A stretch of DNA of 64,000 bases, from assembly GCA_900465675.1 (NCBI GenBank), contig UBJR01000008.1:1-64000 (forward strand). Reading direction: 5' to 3'. Each line of letters opens with the position of its first letter. Position 1 is the first letter of the stretch. The position numbers were made by a program, and so were the translations under genes. This document shows positions 1 through 9,000 of this stretch, in pieces. Source of the DNA: Hyphomicrobiales bacterium (lineage in GTDB: Bacteria; Pseudomonadota; Alphaproteobacteria; Rhizobiales; Rhizobiaceae). The notes beneath the pieces are model-generated. The model was not told the origin of the DNA and made no database searches. It saw only the letters and a list, made by a program, of their open reading frames with translations.

Positions 1-137
1 AGTTTTTCAACAGTATCGGCATCCAGCGGCCACTGTTCCTCGACGATTCCAGGCGGCAGGCCGAAACACCAGCCACCGCCGCGCGGCCCTTCCTCCGAAA
101 CCGATTGCGGGAGGACTTCGATATTGTAGGCCTTCAC
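1..137 (-). CDS. Hypothetical protein, N-terminal part only (cut by the window edge)
   Basis: A GTG start at 137 opens a frame that runs off the left edge, giving about 45 residues beginning MKAYNIEVLPQSVSEEGPRG. A purine-rich ribosome binding site (GGGAGAGAC) sits a few bases upstream. Codon use has the G/C third-position bias of the neighbouring real genes. The fragment has no signal peptide or membrane segment and shows a Gly-rich stretch followed by WCFGLPPG. The gene lies downstream of glyS on the same strand, separated by a palindromic repeat, so it may be read from the same transcript. I do not recognise the family and assign no function. Confidence 0.55.
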   Translation of the reverse strand, partial: MKAYNIEVLPQSVSEEGPRGGGWCFGLPPGIVEEQWPLDADTVEK

Positions 138-150
138 CCGTCTCTCCCAA

Positions 151-235
151 CGTCATCCTCGGGCTTGTCCCGAGGATCTGCAGTTTCACGATCCGGTTCG
201 CTCGGTAGATCATCGGGACAGGCCCGAGGATGACG
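151..235. repeat. Nested palindromic intergenic element (RIME-like), type A
   Basis: Two arms of 27 bases (151-177 and 209-235) are inverted copies of each other with two mismatches. Each arm is itself a hairpin: a stem ending in CTCGGG, the loop CTTGT, then CCCGAG. The whole element can fold as one long stem or as two small hairpins. It fills most of the gap between the edge gene and glyS and could act as a bidirectional transcription or mRNA-end structure. Rhizobial genomes are known to carry RIME-type intergenic palindromes; assignment to that group is by resemblance. Confidence 0.75.
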
Positions 236-248
236 GCTCGATACCTGG

Positions 249-2444
249 CTATCCGGCAATCTTCGAGAAATCGGCCACGGTGCCGGTCGCCTCGCGGATC
301 AGGCGCAGCAGCGCCAGACGGTTGGCGCGGACCGCCGCGTCCTCGTCGTTGACCAGCACGTCCTCGAAGAACCGGTCGACAGGGGCGCGCAGCTTCGACA
401 GCGCGGCCATCGCCGAGCGGAAGTCCTCGTTGACGATCGCAGCCGAAGCCTCGGCGGAGGCATGGGCGACGGCCGCATGGAGTTCCTTCTCGGCATCGAG
501 CTTCAAGAGCGCTTCCGAGACACCGTCGGCAACGACGGTGCCCTTCTTCTCTTCGGCGGCGAGCAGCTGGGTAGCGCGTTTGGTGCCGGCCAAGAGGTTC
601 TTGCCGTCCTCGGAGGTGATGAAGGCGGTCAGCGCCTCGACGCGGCGGGCAACCATCAACATGTCGTCCGTCTCCGGCGTCAGCACGGCATCGATCAGGT
701 CATAACGCGCGCCCTGATCGCGCAGATAGACCTTGAGGCGATCGTGGAAGAACGACAGCAGGTCGAGCTGACGCGACAGGTCCACGCCTTGCTCAGCCCT
801 CGGTACGCCGGCCTTGTCGGCGATGTCGTCATCGATCCGGCCCATATGGCTGACGATGCGCGGCAGCAGCGTCAGGCGGACGTTCCGCTCCAGAATGATG
901 CGGATGACGCCGAGTGCGGCGCGGCGCAGCGCGAACGGGTCCTTGGAGCCGGTCGGCTTCTCATCGACCGCCCAGAAGCCGATCAGCGTGTCGAGCTTGT
1001 CGGCCAGCGCCACGCTGATGGCGATCTTGTCTTCAGGCACACGGTCGGACGGGCCCTGCGGCTTGTAGTGGTCCTCGATAGCGGTCGAAACAGCGCTGTC
1101 TTCGCCCTGCAGCACCGCATATTTGCGGCCCATGACGCCCTGCAGTTCCGGGAACTCGCCGACGGCTTCGGTGCGCAGATCCGCCTTGGCGAGCACGACT
1201 GCCCGGTCGACGAGCTTGTGGTCGGCGCTGAGCGGAAAGGCGATCTTCGCAGCCATCGCCCGCATGCGCTGCACCCGCTCGCCCTGCGTCCCAAGCTTTG
1301 CCTGGAAGGTGACGTTGAGTGCATCGAGCTTCGCCATGCGCTGGTCGAGCGGCTTCTTCAGGTCGAGGCCAAACGCCTTGGCCGATGCTTCCAGCGTTTC
1401 TAGATCGGGCAGGTTGCCCTGGTCGCGCTTCCAGAAATGCAGCGCGTCGGAGAGGCGGGCGCGCACGACCTTGCCGTTGCCGTGGATAATCTCCTTGCCG
1501 CCGTCGGTCGCCTGGATGTTGGAAATCAGGATGAACTTGTTCGAAAGCGTCTGCTCACCCTGTTTGCGGGTGACGAAGCACTTTTGGTTGGTCTTGATCG
1601 TCAGGCGGATGATCTCGGAGGGGATCGACAGATAGTCTTCCTCGAAGGCGCCCATCAGCACCTGCGGCCATTCGACGAGGCCGGAAACCTCTTCCAGCAG
1701 GCTTTCGTCCTCGACCAGCTCAAGACCGCTGGCAAAGGCCAGATTGGCGGCGTCGGAGGCGATGATCTCCTTGCGGCGCTCGGCATCGAGAATGACCTTG
1801 GCCTTCTCCAGATTGGCGACGTAATCGTCGAAGCGCCGTACGGTGATCGCGGCAGGCGCATGGAAGCGGTGGCCGTAGGTGACGTTGGAAGCGACGATGC
1901 CTTCGATCTCGAACGGAATGACCGTGGTTTCTTCGTGCTCGGTGCCGAAGGTGCAGACGATCGACTGCAGCGGGCGCACCCAGCGCAGCGAGCCGGGCTT
2001 GGCCGACGCCTTGCCCCAGCGCATCGGCTTCGGCCATGGGAAGTCGCGGATGATGCCGGGCATCACGCCAGCGATGATCTCTTCAGCGTCACGGCCCGGG
2101 CGCGAAATGACGGCAACATAGAAATCGCCCTTCTTCGGGTCGCTCTGCACCTGTGCCTCGGAAATCGAAGCTAGCCCGGCGCTGCGCAAAAAACCTTCGA
2201 TCGCCTTTTCGTTGGCGTCGGTGCGCGGGCCCTTCTTCTCCTCGCGCACATCGGCGGAGCGCGCCGTCAGGCCGCGGATATCGAGCGTCAGGCGGCGCGG
2301 CGTCCAGTATTCGCGCGCACCCTCATAGGAAAGACCGGCTTCGACAAGCGCATCGGTAACGAGATTCTTCAGGTCGCCGGCAGCCTTGCGCTGCAGACGG
2401 GCCGGAATTTCCTCGGAGCGGAGTTCTAGAAGCAGATCAGGCAT
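249..2444 (-). CDS. glyS: Glycyl-tRNA synthetase beta subunit
   Basis: This is the beta subunit of the bacterial alpha2beta2 glycyl-tRNA synthetase, which charges tRNA-Gly in the cytoplasm; the beta chain carries the tRNA-recognition parts. The protein of 731 residues opens with the family signature [16 protein letters not shown], contains the [14 protein letters not shown] and [16 protein letters not shown] segments typical of GlyS, and ends in a helical anticodon-binding-like region. The ATG at 2444 is chosen over an upstream in-frame start because homologues begin here and AAGGAAAAG lies just upstream; the upstream extension would translate a repeat element. The alpha subunit gene glyQ is not in this window. 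Confidence 0.97.
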   Translation of the reverse strand: MPDLLLELRSEEIPARLQRKAAGDLKNLVTDALVEAGLSYEGAREYWTPRRLTLDIRGLTARSADVREEKKGPRTDANEKAIEGFLRSAGLASISEAQVQSDPKKGDFYVAVISRPGRDAEEIIAGVMPGIIRDFPWPKPMRWGKASAKPGSLRWVRPLQSIVCTFGTEHEETTVIPFEIEGIVASNVTYGHRFHAPAAITVRRFDDYVANLEKAKVILDAERRKEIIASDAANLAFASGLELVEDESLLEEVSGLVEWPQVLMGAFEEDYLSIPSEIIRLTIKTNQKCFVTRKQGEQTLSNKFILISNIQATDGGKEIIHGNGKVVRARLSDALHFWKRDQGNLPDLETLEASAKAFGLDLKKPLDQRMAKLDALNVTFQAKLGTQGERVQRMRAMAAKIAFPLSADHKLVDRAVVLAKADLRTEAVGEFPELQGVMGRKYAVLQGEDSAVSTAIEDHYKPQGPSDRVPEDKIAISVALADKLDTLIGFWAVDEKPTGSKDPFALRRAALGVIRIILERNVRLTLLPRIVSHMGRIDDDIADKAGVPRAEQGVDLSRQLDLLSFFHDRLKVYLRDQGARYDLIDAVLTPETDDMLMVARRVEALTAFITSEDGKNLLAGTKRATQLLAAEEKKGTVVADGVSEALLKLDAEKELHAAVAHASAEASAAIVNEDFRSAMAALSKLRAPVDRFFEDVLVNDEDAAVRANRLALLRLIREATGTVADFSKIAG

Positions 2445-2582
2445 GTCACTTTTCCTTGCGTCACCGGGTCCGGGACGGTCCAAAACGGTCGCCTCTGCTA
2501 CCAAAGAATGCCGCATCTGCACAACCGCAAAAACGCCGCGTGGTGGGGAGGGTGGGGCATTTCGTTTCCGTAGAGTGCTTGG

Positions 2583-2697
2583 CCCCCTCATCCGGCTGCC
2601 GCCACCTTCTCCCCGCTGGGGAGAAGGGATATGCCGCACCACCTCTTCCCCTTCTCCCCAGCGGGGAGAAGGTGGCCCGAAGGGTCGGATGAGGGGG
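2583..2697. repeat. Palindromic intergenic element, type C, between glyS and tex
   Basis: The 372-base gap between the divergent genes glyS and tex holds an inverted repeat bounded by CCCCCTCATCCG and CGGATGAGGGGG. Inside are nested arms built on CACCTTCTCCCC and GGGGAGAAGG. Several start codons lie inside it, but the peptides they would encode simply translate the palindrome. The flanks must hold both promoters; I see no clear consensus site. A related but more diverged element lies at 29740-29903. Confidence 0.75.
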
Positions 2698-2816
2698 CTC
2701 CGGACGATAGCGTTTGCGAATTGACAAGACTCCGCTGTGGAAACCGCCCTCGGGCATTGCCTTGCCGTTTTTCGCCGCTATGGTCCGCCAACTTTTGTCA
2801 ACGATCAGGGAATCCC

Positions 2817-5123
2817 ATGGCCGCAGACCTTCGCTCGCTCTCCGCCGTCATCGCCTCGGAAATCAACGCCCGGCCGGATCAGGCCAAGGCGGCGATCGAG
2901 TTGCTGGACGAGGGCGCGACGGTTCCCTTCATCGCCCGCTACCGCAAAGAAGTGACCGGCGGCCTCGACGATACGCAGCTCAGAAACCTCGCCGAGCGGC
3001 TGGTTTACCTGCGCGAACTCGAGGCGCGGCGCGACACCATCGTCGAGTCGATCAATTCTCAGGGCAAGATGACCGACGAGCTGATGGGCAAGCTTTCCGG
3101 TGCCGCCACCAAGGCCGAGCTTGAAGACCTCTATCTTCCCTACAAGCCGAAGCGCCGCACCCGCGCCGAGATCGCCCGCGAACGCGGCCTCGGGCCGCTG
3201 GCTGAAGCTATCCTCGCCGATCGGAACAAAGAACCGGCAACGCTGGCCGAAGGTTACATCACCGCCGATGTCCCCGATGTGAAGACGGCGCTCGAAGGCG
3301 CCCGCGACATCGTCGCCGAAGGCATTGCCGAAAATGCCGATCTGCTCGGCAAGCTGCGTGCCCATATGCGTAGCGCAGCCCTGCTGAAGGCCAAGGTCGT
3401 CGATGGCAAGCAGGCCGCCGGCGAGAAATTCTCCGACTATTTCGACCATTCCGAACGCTGGGCGACCGCCCCCGGCCACCGCGCGCTCGCCATGCTGCGC
3501 GGCTGGAACGAGGAAGTTCTCACGCTGACGATCGAGGCCGATGCCGAGACGGCATCGCCGAACAAGCCGGTCGAGCGAATGATCGCCGCCGCCTACGAGA
3601 TCGGCAACTCCCGCCCCGGCGATCGCTGGCTGCTCGATGTCGCCACCTGGACCTGGCGCGTCAAACTCTCCATGTCGCTGTCGCTCGACCTGATGCGTGA
3701 GCTGCGCGAGCGTGCCGAGGAAGAGGCGATCCATGTCTTCGCCCGCAATCTGAAGGACCTGCTGCTCGCAGCCCCCGCCGGATCCCGCGCCACGATGGGC
3801 CTCGACCCGGGCATCCGCACCGGCGTCAAGGTCGCCGTCGTCGATGGCACCGGCAAGGTGGTCGCCACCTCCACCGTCTATCCGTTCCAGCCGAGAAACG
3901 ATGTGCGCGGTGCCCAGGTTGAGCTTGCCTCGCTGATCCGCAAGCACAATGTCGAGCTGATCTCGATCGGTAACGGCACCGGCAGCCGCGAGACCGAAAA
4001 GCTGGTGGCCGACATGCTGGCCGAGCTTCCGGGCACGAAGCCCACCAAGGTCATCGTCTCCGAAGCCGGCGCCTCGGTCTATTCGGCCTCGGCGACCGCC
4101 GCCGCCGAATTTCCGGATCTCGACGTCTCCTTGCGTGGCGCCGTCTCCATCGCCCGCCGCCTGCAAGATCCGCTTGCCGAACTCGTCAAGATCGAGCCGA
4201 AGTCGATCGGCGTCGGCCAATACCAGCACGATGTCGACCAGGGCAAACTGTCCCGCTCGCTCGATGCCGTCGTCGAAGATGCCGTCAATGCCGTCGGCGT
4301 CGATCTGAACACCGCGTCTGCGCCGCTGCTGTCGCGCGTCTCCGGTCTCAGCCGCTCGATCGCCGATTCCATCGTCGTCCACCGCGATCAGAACGGCCCC
4401 TTCGAAAGCCGCAAAGACCTGCTGAAGGTCGCCCGTCTCGGCAACCGCACCTTCGAACAGGCTGCCGGCTTCCTGCGCATTCCTGACGGAAAGGAGCCGC
4501 TGGATGCCTCGTCGGTGCACCCGGAAGCCTATGGCGTCGCCAAGAAGATCGTCGCCGCCTGCGGCCGCGACCTGCGCTCGCTGATGGGCGACAGCGTCAT
4601 GTTGAAGGGGCTCGATCCGCGCAAGTTTATCGACGAACAGTTCGGCCTGCCGACCGTCAAGGACATCATCTCGGAGCTGGAAAAGCCCGGCCGCGACCCG
4701 CGCCCGAGCTTCAAGACCGCGACCTTCGCCGAAGGCGTCAACGAGATCTCCGACCTGAAGCCCGGCATGGTTCTCGAGGGCACGGTCACCAATGTCGCTG
4801 CCTTCGGCGCCTTCGTCGATATCGGCGTGCATCAGGATGGCCTTGTCCACGTTTCGCAGCTCGCCGACCGCTTCGTGAAGGATCCGCACGAGGTCGTCAA
4901 AGCCGGCGATGTCGTGAAGGTCCGCGTCGTTGAGGTCGATGCCAAGCGCAAACGCATCGCTCTTTCGATGCGCAAGGACGATGGCACAGCACCCCCGCCG
5001 CGAGGCGAGCAGCGCACGAACAACGCGCCCCGGTCGCAGAATTCTTCGCGCTCCACGCCGCCAAAACAGGAAAGCCAGGGCGCTTTTGGCGCCGCGCTGG
5101 CCGAAGCAATGAAGCGAAAATAA
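2817..5123 (+). CDS. tex: Tex family RNA-binding transcription accessory protein
   Basis: Tex is a conserved cytoplasmic nucleic-acid-binding protein linked to transcription and tolerance of stress; its exact role is unsettled. The 768-residue product has the full family order: an N-terminal helical Tex region (about 1-310), a YqgF/RNase H-like fold starting near residue 325 ([20 protein letters not shown]), a helix-hairpin-helix region near 490-560 ([17 protein letters not shown]), and an S1 RNA-binding domain near 645-722 ([20 protein letters not shown]). The tail after S1 is low-complexity and rich in Pro, Asn, Ser and Gln. The ATG at 2817 fits homologues that begin with this Ala-rich helix; only a weak AGGGAA ribosome site precedes it. 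It is divergent from glyS. Confidence 0.96.
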   Translation: MAADLRSLSAVIASEINARPDQAKAAIELLDEGATVPFIARYRKEVTGGLDDTQLRNLAERLVYLRELEARRDTIVESINSQGKMTDELMGKLSGAATKAELEDLYLPYKPKRRTRAEIARERGLGPLAEAILADRNKEPATLAEGYITADVPDVKTALEGARDIVAEGIAENADLLGKLRAHMRSAALLKAKVVDGKQAAGEKFSDYFDHSERWATAPGHRALAMLRGWNEEVLTLTIEADAETASPNKPVERMIAAAYEIGNSRPGDRWLLDVATWTWRVKLSMSLSLDLMRELRERAEEEAIHVFARNLKDLLLAAPAGSRATMGLDPGIRTGVKVAVVDGTGKVVATSTVYPFQPRNDVRGAQVELASLIRKHNVELISIGNGTGSRETEKLVADMLAELPGTKPTKVIVSEAGASVYSASATAAAEFPDLDVSLRGAVSIARRLQDPLAELVKIEPKSIGVGQYQHDVDQGKLSRSLDAVVEDAVNAVGVDLNTASAPLLSRVSGLSRSIADSIVVHRDQNGPFESRKDLLKVARLGNRTFEQAAGFLRIPDGKEPLDASSVHPEAYGVAKKIVAACGRDLRSLMGDSVMLKGLDPRKFIDEQFGLPTVKDIISELEKPGRDPRPSFKTATFAEGVNEISDLKPGMVLEGTVTNVAAFGAFVDIGVHQDGLVHVSQLADRFVKDPHEVVKAGDVVKVRVVEVDAKRKRIALSMRKDDGTAPPPRGEQRTNNAPRSQNSSRSTPPKQESQGAFGAALAEAMKRK

Positions 5124-5154
5124 GCACTTAGGGCTGATAATTGCAAAAATGTCA

Positions 5155-5181
5155 CAGTTTGGCAGCGTTGTTGCCAAACTG
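5155..5181 (+). terminator. Perfect 10-bp hairpin downstream of tex
   Basis: CAGTTTGGCA (5155-5164) and TGCCAAACTG (5172-5181) form a perfect stem with a 7-base loop, 31 bases after the tex stop. No T-run follows, so it is a weak candidate for an intrinsic terminator. It could equally protect the tex mRNA end or form part of the leader of the next gene. Confidence 0.45.
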
Positions 5182-5224
5182 CTAAACTGTGCGCTTGTCA
5201 GACGAAAGAGAGGCATTAAGTTGA

Positions 5225-5242
5225 TGTGACCGTCCTGTCACA
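5225..5242. promoter_or_regulatory. Inverted repeat just upstream of the cfa-like gene
   Basis: TGTGAC and GTCACA flank a 6-base spacer and end 15 bases before the start codon at 5258. The half sites resemble CRP/FNR-family half sites, but the spacing (TGTGA, 8 bases, TCACA) is two bases longer than the usual CRP operator. It may be an operator for another regulator or an mRNA hairpin beside the ribosome binding site. Confidence 0.35.
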
Positions 5243-5257
5243 TTGCGAGGCCTCATC

Positions 5258-6517
5258 ATGGCGTCGGGATTCCTGTCGATTGTCCAGAAAATCATCCGCA
5301 AGGGTAACTTGAAGCTTACACTCGCCAACGGCGAGACACATACGGTCGGTGATGGCAGCGGCGATCTGGTCGCCGTTCGCATCGCCGATGAAGAGGCGGA
5401 AAAGCTGATCCGCCGCGACCCCACTCTCAAGCTTGGCGAAATGTATATGGATGGCCGGTTCATTCTTGAACACGGCAACATCTACGACTTCCTAGCGATG
5501 GTGAAGCAGAACACCACCAACGAGATCTTCGATATCCCGATGGCGGCGCTCCTCATCGGCCGCATTGCGCTGCAGCAGTTGAAGAGCCGCCTGCCGGTCA
5601 ATCACAACAAGCGCAACGTCGCCCATCATTACGATCTCTCTGAGCGGCTGTTCGAGCTGTTCCTCGATGAGGACTGGCAATATTCCTGCGCCTATTTCGA
5701 TCCGCCGGGCATCAGCCTGGAGGAAGCGCAGGTCGCCAAGAAGCGCCATATCGCCGCCAAGATGCTGCTGCAGCCGAACCAGCGCGTGCTGGAAATCGGC
5801 TCCGGCTGGGGCGGGATGGGGCTCTATATCGCCGAGGCGACGCCGGGTCTCGATCATACCGGCATCACGCTTAGCGAAGAGCAGCTGAAGATCTCGCGCG
5901 ACCGCGCCGAAAAGCGCGGCCTTGCCGATCGCGTCCGCTTCGAGTTGCAGGACTACCGGACGATGCGGGCGCAACCCTTCGACCGCATCGTCTCCGTCGG
6001 CATGTTCGAGCATGTCGGCATCGGCAATTTCGCCAATTATTTCCGTAAAGTGCACGAACTTCTGGCCGATGACGGCGTCATGGTCCTACATTCGATCGCC
6101 AGGCCGAAGCCGAGTTTCGCCACCAACGCCTTCATCGAGAAATATATCTTCCCGCAGGGCTATATTCCCTCGATCGGCGAGACCATTCCGGCGATCGAGA
6201 AGGCCGGGCTGCTGGTCCGCGACGTCGAGGTCCTGCCGCTGCATTACGCCTATACGCTGCGCCACTGGCGCGACCGCTTCGTTGCCCGCAAGGCGGAGGC
6301 GGTGGCGCTCTATGACGAACGCTTCTTCCGCATGTGGGAGTTCTATCTCGCCGGTTCCGAGATCGGCTTCCGCTGGGACGAGCTGTTCATCATGCAGATC
6401 CAGATCACCAAGAACCAGTATTCGACACCCGATAACCGCAATTACATTCCGGCGGCGGAAACCAAGCTGAAGGAATTCGAGGCGGTGCGTCCGCCTTTGG
6501 AAAAGATTAGCTTCTGA
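5258..6517 (+). CDS. cfa: Cyclopropane-fatty-acyl-phospholipid synthase family methyltransferase
   Basis: Enzymes of this family add a methylene group from S-adenosylmethionine across double bonds of membrane phospholipid acyl chains. The 419-residue protein has an N-terminal lipid-binding-like region (residues 1-130), the entry motif NVAHHYDLSERLFELFLDEDWQYSCAYF, and a Rossmann methyltransferase core with VLEIGSGWGGMGLYIAE near residue 177 and SVGMFEHVG further on. In E. coli Cfa a cysteine lies in the segment before the C-terminal FR motif; here that segment reads YLAGSEIGFR, with no cysteine. The start at 5258 follows a CGAGG ribosome site. A role in membrane stress is inferred from the family. 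A paralogue with altered activity is possible. Confidence 0.9.
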   Translation: MASGFLSIVQKIIRKGNLKLTLANGETHTVGDGSGDLVAVRIADEEAEKLIRRDPTLKLGEMYMDGRFILEHGNIYDFLAMVKQNTTNEIFDIPMAALLIGRIALQQLKSRLPVNHNKRNVAHHYDLSERLFELFLDEDWQYSCAYFDPPGISLEEAQVAKKRHIAAKMLLQPNQRVLEIGSGWGGMGLYIAEATPGLDHTGITLSEEQLKISRDRAEKRGLADRVRFELQDYRTMRAQPFDRIVSVGMFEHVGIGNFANYFRKVHELLADDGVMVLHSIARPKPSFATNAFIEKYIFPQGYIPSIGETIPAIEKAGLLVRDVEVLPLHYAYTLRHWRDRFVARKAEAVALYDERFFRMWEFYLAGSEIGFRWDELFIMQIQITKNQYSTPDNRNYIPAAETKLKEFEAVRPPLEKISF

Positions 6518-6570
6518 CAATCGAGCGCGGCCATCGAGCCGCGCTTTTCGCTTCAAGGATCATTGTTGTC

Positions 6571-7152
6571 ATGGCCAGCGCCCATCCCGAAATCACCCTC
6601 GTCCGTCACGGCGAAACCGAATGGAGCCTGTCCGGCCAGCATACCGGCCGCAGCGACATACCGTTGACCGCAAAGGGAGAGGAGGCCGCCTGCGGCCTCG
6701 CCGCCCGTCTCCAGGGCGTTCAGGCATCCGCCGTCTGGACAAGCCCGTCGCAACGCGCCCGCAACACCTGCAGCCTCGCAGGCTTCGGCGCCAACGCCGT
6801 CGTCAAGGACGACCTCGCCGAATGGGACTACGGCGCCTATGAAGGCATCACCACCAAGGAAATCCTGAAAACCCGCCCAGGCTGGCAGCTCTTCCGCGAC
6901 GGCTGCCCTGACGGCGAAACCGCCGCCGATACCGGCGCCCGCGCCGACCGCATCATCGCCGGACTGCGCGCGCTGAACGCCCCCGTCCTGATCTTCTCCA
7001 GCTCCCATTTCCTCCGCGTGCTGGCCGCCCGCTGGCTCGACCTGCCGCCGGAAGACGGATCGAAATTCGTGCTGGATACGGCGAGCATCAGCGTGCTGGG
7101 TTATGAGCACGACCTGACCGAGCCGGTGATCCGGCGGTGGAATGGGCGGTAG
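6571..7152 (+). CDS. Histidine phosphatase family protein (phosphoglycerate mutase-like)
   Basis: The 193-residue protein has the branch-1 histidine phosphatase signature LVRHGETEW at its N terminus, where the histidine is the phosphate acceptor, followed by SGQHTGRSDIPLT. The second catalytic histidine lies in SSSHFLRVLAARW near residue 149, and WDYGAYEG is another family motif. Such proteins range from sugar-phosphate phosphatases to cofactor-dependent mutases; the substrate cannot be read from the sequence. It follows the cfa-like gene by about 50 bases on the same strand and may share its transcript. A different histidine phosphatase lies beside fabI at 45 kb. Confidence 0.9.
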   Translation: MASAHPEITLVRHGETEWSLSGQHTGRSDIPLTAKGEEAACGLAARLQGVQASAVWTSPSQRARNTCSLAGFGANAVVKDDLAEWDYGAYEGITTKEILKTRPGWQLFRDGCPDGETAADTGARADRIIAGLRALNAPVLIFSSSHFLRVLAARWLDLPPEDGSKFVLDTASISVLGYEHDLTEPVIRRWNGR

Positions 7153-7223
7153 GCCTGGCCTCTTTTTTGACTGATCTCCACGACTCAGTTTGATTGGTTG
7201 TATTGGCTGCAGGGGAGGGCAGA

Positions 7224-7952
7224 ATGCTGAGCGAGACTTTTAGTGTTATCCGCAAGAACTGGACGATGTATGCGGTTGTGGTGGGTTGTCTTGTCGGACT
7301 TGGCGTATTGGACGACTTCTCCGGAAGGCGAAGCTCGGGCGGCGCGACTTTCTTTGTCTGGTCGTATGTCGCTATGTGCGTTCAGGGCGCGATCATTTAT
7401 TCAACTACGTTCAATGACGTCGGAAAACGCATGGGTTTTGGAAAGACGTTGCCGTATTTCCTGAAGACCATCGCGCTGATTTTGAGTGCGGTCATCGTCT
7501 GCCTGCCCGTCTTTGTGCTATTCCCCTTAACTCCGGGCGATGATCTGCTTCCCATCAGTCTGCTCGCCTTTATGTGCATCGTTTTCGTTGCGTATGCTTT
7601 GCTTATGGCGCTCTTGGGCACATGGCCTGCGTCCGGCATCGCCGGTATTGGAACCTCGCTTGCCAGCGCCTTTCGCCGGGGCGTGTCGCAATTTCTTCCA
7701 ACATTCGGCCGATTGATCGCGGCAATCTTCCTGCCGCTTCTTCTCACTCTCCTTCTTGTCATTGGTGCTTCAGAGCTTGAAAAGTCACCGTCGCTGATCT
7801 CTGGCAATAGCGCCTATGCGCTAACGCTTCTGGTGTCCGCTGTTGCCGCCTTCGCTCAGGCGGTAAGCGTGAGTTATTCTGCCATTGTTCTCGCGCACGT
7901 CTATCTTGCTGGCCAGCCGAACGCGGGACGGTCTGCCACCATGCCCGCTTGA
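7224..7952 (+). CDS. Hypothetical multi-pass membrane protein
   Basis: The 242-residue product is hydrophobic with about six likely membrane segments, for example MYAVVVGCLVGLGVL, TIALILSAVIVCLPVFVLF, LLAFMCIVFVAYALLMALLG, LIAAIFLPLLLTLLLVIGA and YALTLLVSAVAAFAQAV. The ATG at 7224 is preceded by a strong GGGGAGGG site; the frame extends upstream but would put extra residues before the first helix. Its codons use more A/T-ending and TTT/GTT forms than the neighbours, which hints at a different history. I recognise no domain; an overall look of DUF-type inner membrane proteins is all that can be said. It lies 31 bases upstream of ubiA. Confidence 0.75.
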   Translation: MLSETFSVIRKNWTMYAVVVGCLVGLGVLDDFSGRRSSGGATFFVWSYVAMCVQGAIIYSTTFNDVGKRMGFGKTLPYFLKTIALILSAVIVCLPVFVLFPLTPGDDLLPISLLAFMCIVFVAYALLMALLGTWPASGIAGIGTSLASAFRRGVSQFLPTFGRLIAAIFLPLLLTLLLVIGASELEKSPSLISGNSAYALTLLVSAVAAFAQAVSVSYSAIVLAHVYLAGQPNAGRSATMPA

Positions 7953-7983
7953 CCCACCGCTCCGACCGTCGCTAGATGCCCCC

Positions 7984-8943
7984 ATGCAAAAGATCGACGG
8001 ACTGAACGGGCGAGTCGCCGACGCGCCTTCGGACAATTGGGTTTACCGGATACTGCCACCCTGGCTGTGGCCCTATGCGCAGCTGGCGCGCTGGGACCGG
8101 CCGATCGGCTGGCAGTTGCTGATGTGGCCGTGCTTCTGGTCGGTGGCGCTTGCCGCCAATGCAGCCGCTGCCGCCGGCAGTTTTTCCGGCGGGCGCACGG
8201 TCTATCATCTGATCCTCTATTTCATCGGGGCCGTCGCCATGCGCGGCGCGGGCTGCGCTTACAATGATCTCGTCGACCACAAGATCGACATGGAGGTGGC
8301 CCGCACGCGCTCGCGTCCGCTGCCATCGGGCCGCGTCACCCGCACACAGACGAAAATCTTCATCGTTCTTCAGGCGCTTGTTGGCCTGCTGGTGCTGCTG
8401 CAATTCAACTGGTTTGCCGTCATCCTCGGCATCCTGTCGCTTGCCATCGTGGCGCTCTACCCCTTCGCCAAACGCTTCACCGACTGGCCGCAATTCTTCC
8501 TCGGCCTGGCATTCTCCTGGGGCGCACTGATGGGCTGGGCCGGAACTTTCGGCACGCTGTCGCTTGCCGCCGTCTCGCTCTATATCGCCTCCGTCGTCTG
8601 GACGATCGGTTACGACACGATCTATGCGCATCAGGACAAGGAAGACGACGAGCTGATCGGCGTCCGCTCCACCGCGCGTCTCTTTGGCGACCGCACCCGC
8701 CAGTGGCTGATCGGCCTTTACGGGGCGACGCTGGCGCTGATGCTGCTTGCCTTCTGGCTGGCAGGCGTCGGGCCTGTTGCCTATCTTGGCCTCGCGATCG
8801 CTGCGGGCATGTTTGCCTGGCAGATCGTCAAGCTCGATATCAACGATGGCGACCAGTGCCTCTATCTCTTCAAGTCGAACAACCGGGTCGGCGTGATCAT
8901 CTTTGCCGGTCTATTTGTCTCGTTGCTTCTGACGCTGCCCTGA
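7984..8943 (+). CDS. ubiA: 4-hydroxybenzoate polyprenyltransferase
   Basis: UbiA attaches the polyprenyl tail to 4-hydroxybenzoate in the inner membrane, an early step of ubiquinone synthesis. The 319-residue protein has about eight to nine membrane helices and both Asp-rich prenyl-diphosphate motifs: NDLVDHKIDMEVARTRSRPLPSG and DTIYAHQDKEDD followed by IGVRSTA. The opening WLWPYAQLARWDRPIGWQLLMWP is typical of the family. The ATG at 7984 matches the usual start although its ribosome site is weak; an upstream frame would overlap the preceding gene. Ubiquinone feeds the respiratory chain that ends in the cox-encoded oxidase near 55-60 kb. Confidence 0.96.
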   Translation: MQKIDGLNGRVADAPSDNWVYRILPPWLWPYAQLARWDRPIGWQLLMWPCFWSVALAANAAAAAGSFSGGRTVYHLILYFIGAVAMRGAGCAYNDLVDHKIDMEVARTRSRPLPSGRVTRTQTKIFIVLQALVGLLVLLQFNWFAVILGILSLAIVALYPFAKRFTDWPQFFLGLAFSWGALMGWAGTFGTLSLAAVSLYIASVVWTIGYDTIYAHQDKEDDELIGVRSTARLFGDRTRQWLIGLYGATLALMLLAFWLAGVGPVAYLGLAIAAGMFAWQIVKLDINDGDQCLYLFKSNNRVGVIIFAGLFVSLLLTLP

Positions 8944-8948
8944 TCAAA

Positions 8949-8981
8949 ACAGAAAACCCGGCGCAAGGCCGGGTTTTCTGT
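8949..8981. terminator. Bidirectional intrinsic terminator between ubiA and the DUF6101-like gene
   Basis: ACAGAAAACCCGGC (8949-8962) and GCCGGGTTTTCTGT (8968-8981) make a perfect 14-bp stem with a 5-base loop. A-rich and T-rich stem ends give a U-tract on either strand, so it can stop both convergent genes. Confidence 0.85.
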
Positions 8982-9000
8982 TGGAGCTTTCTCGCCGTGA

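Noticed and set aside
2805..5216. 803-residue open frame antisense to tex
   Set aside because: It mirrors the real gene in a high-GC genome and shows no homologous domain; tex has full family motifs.
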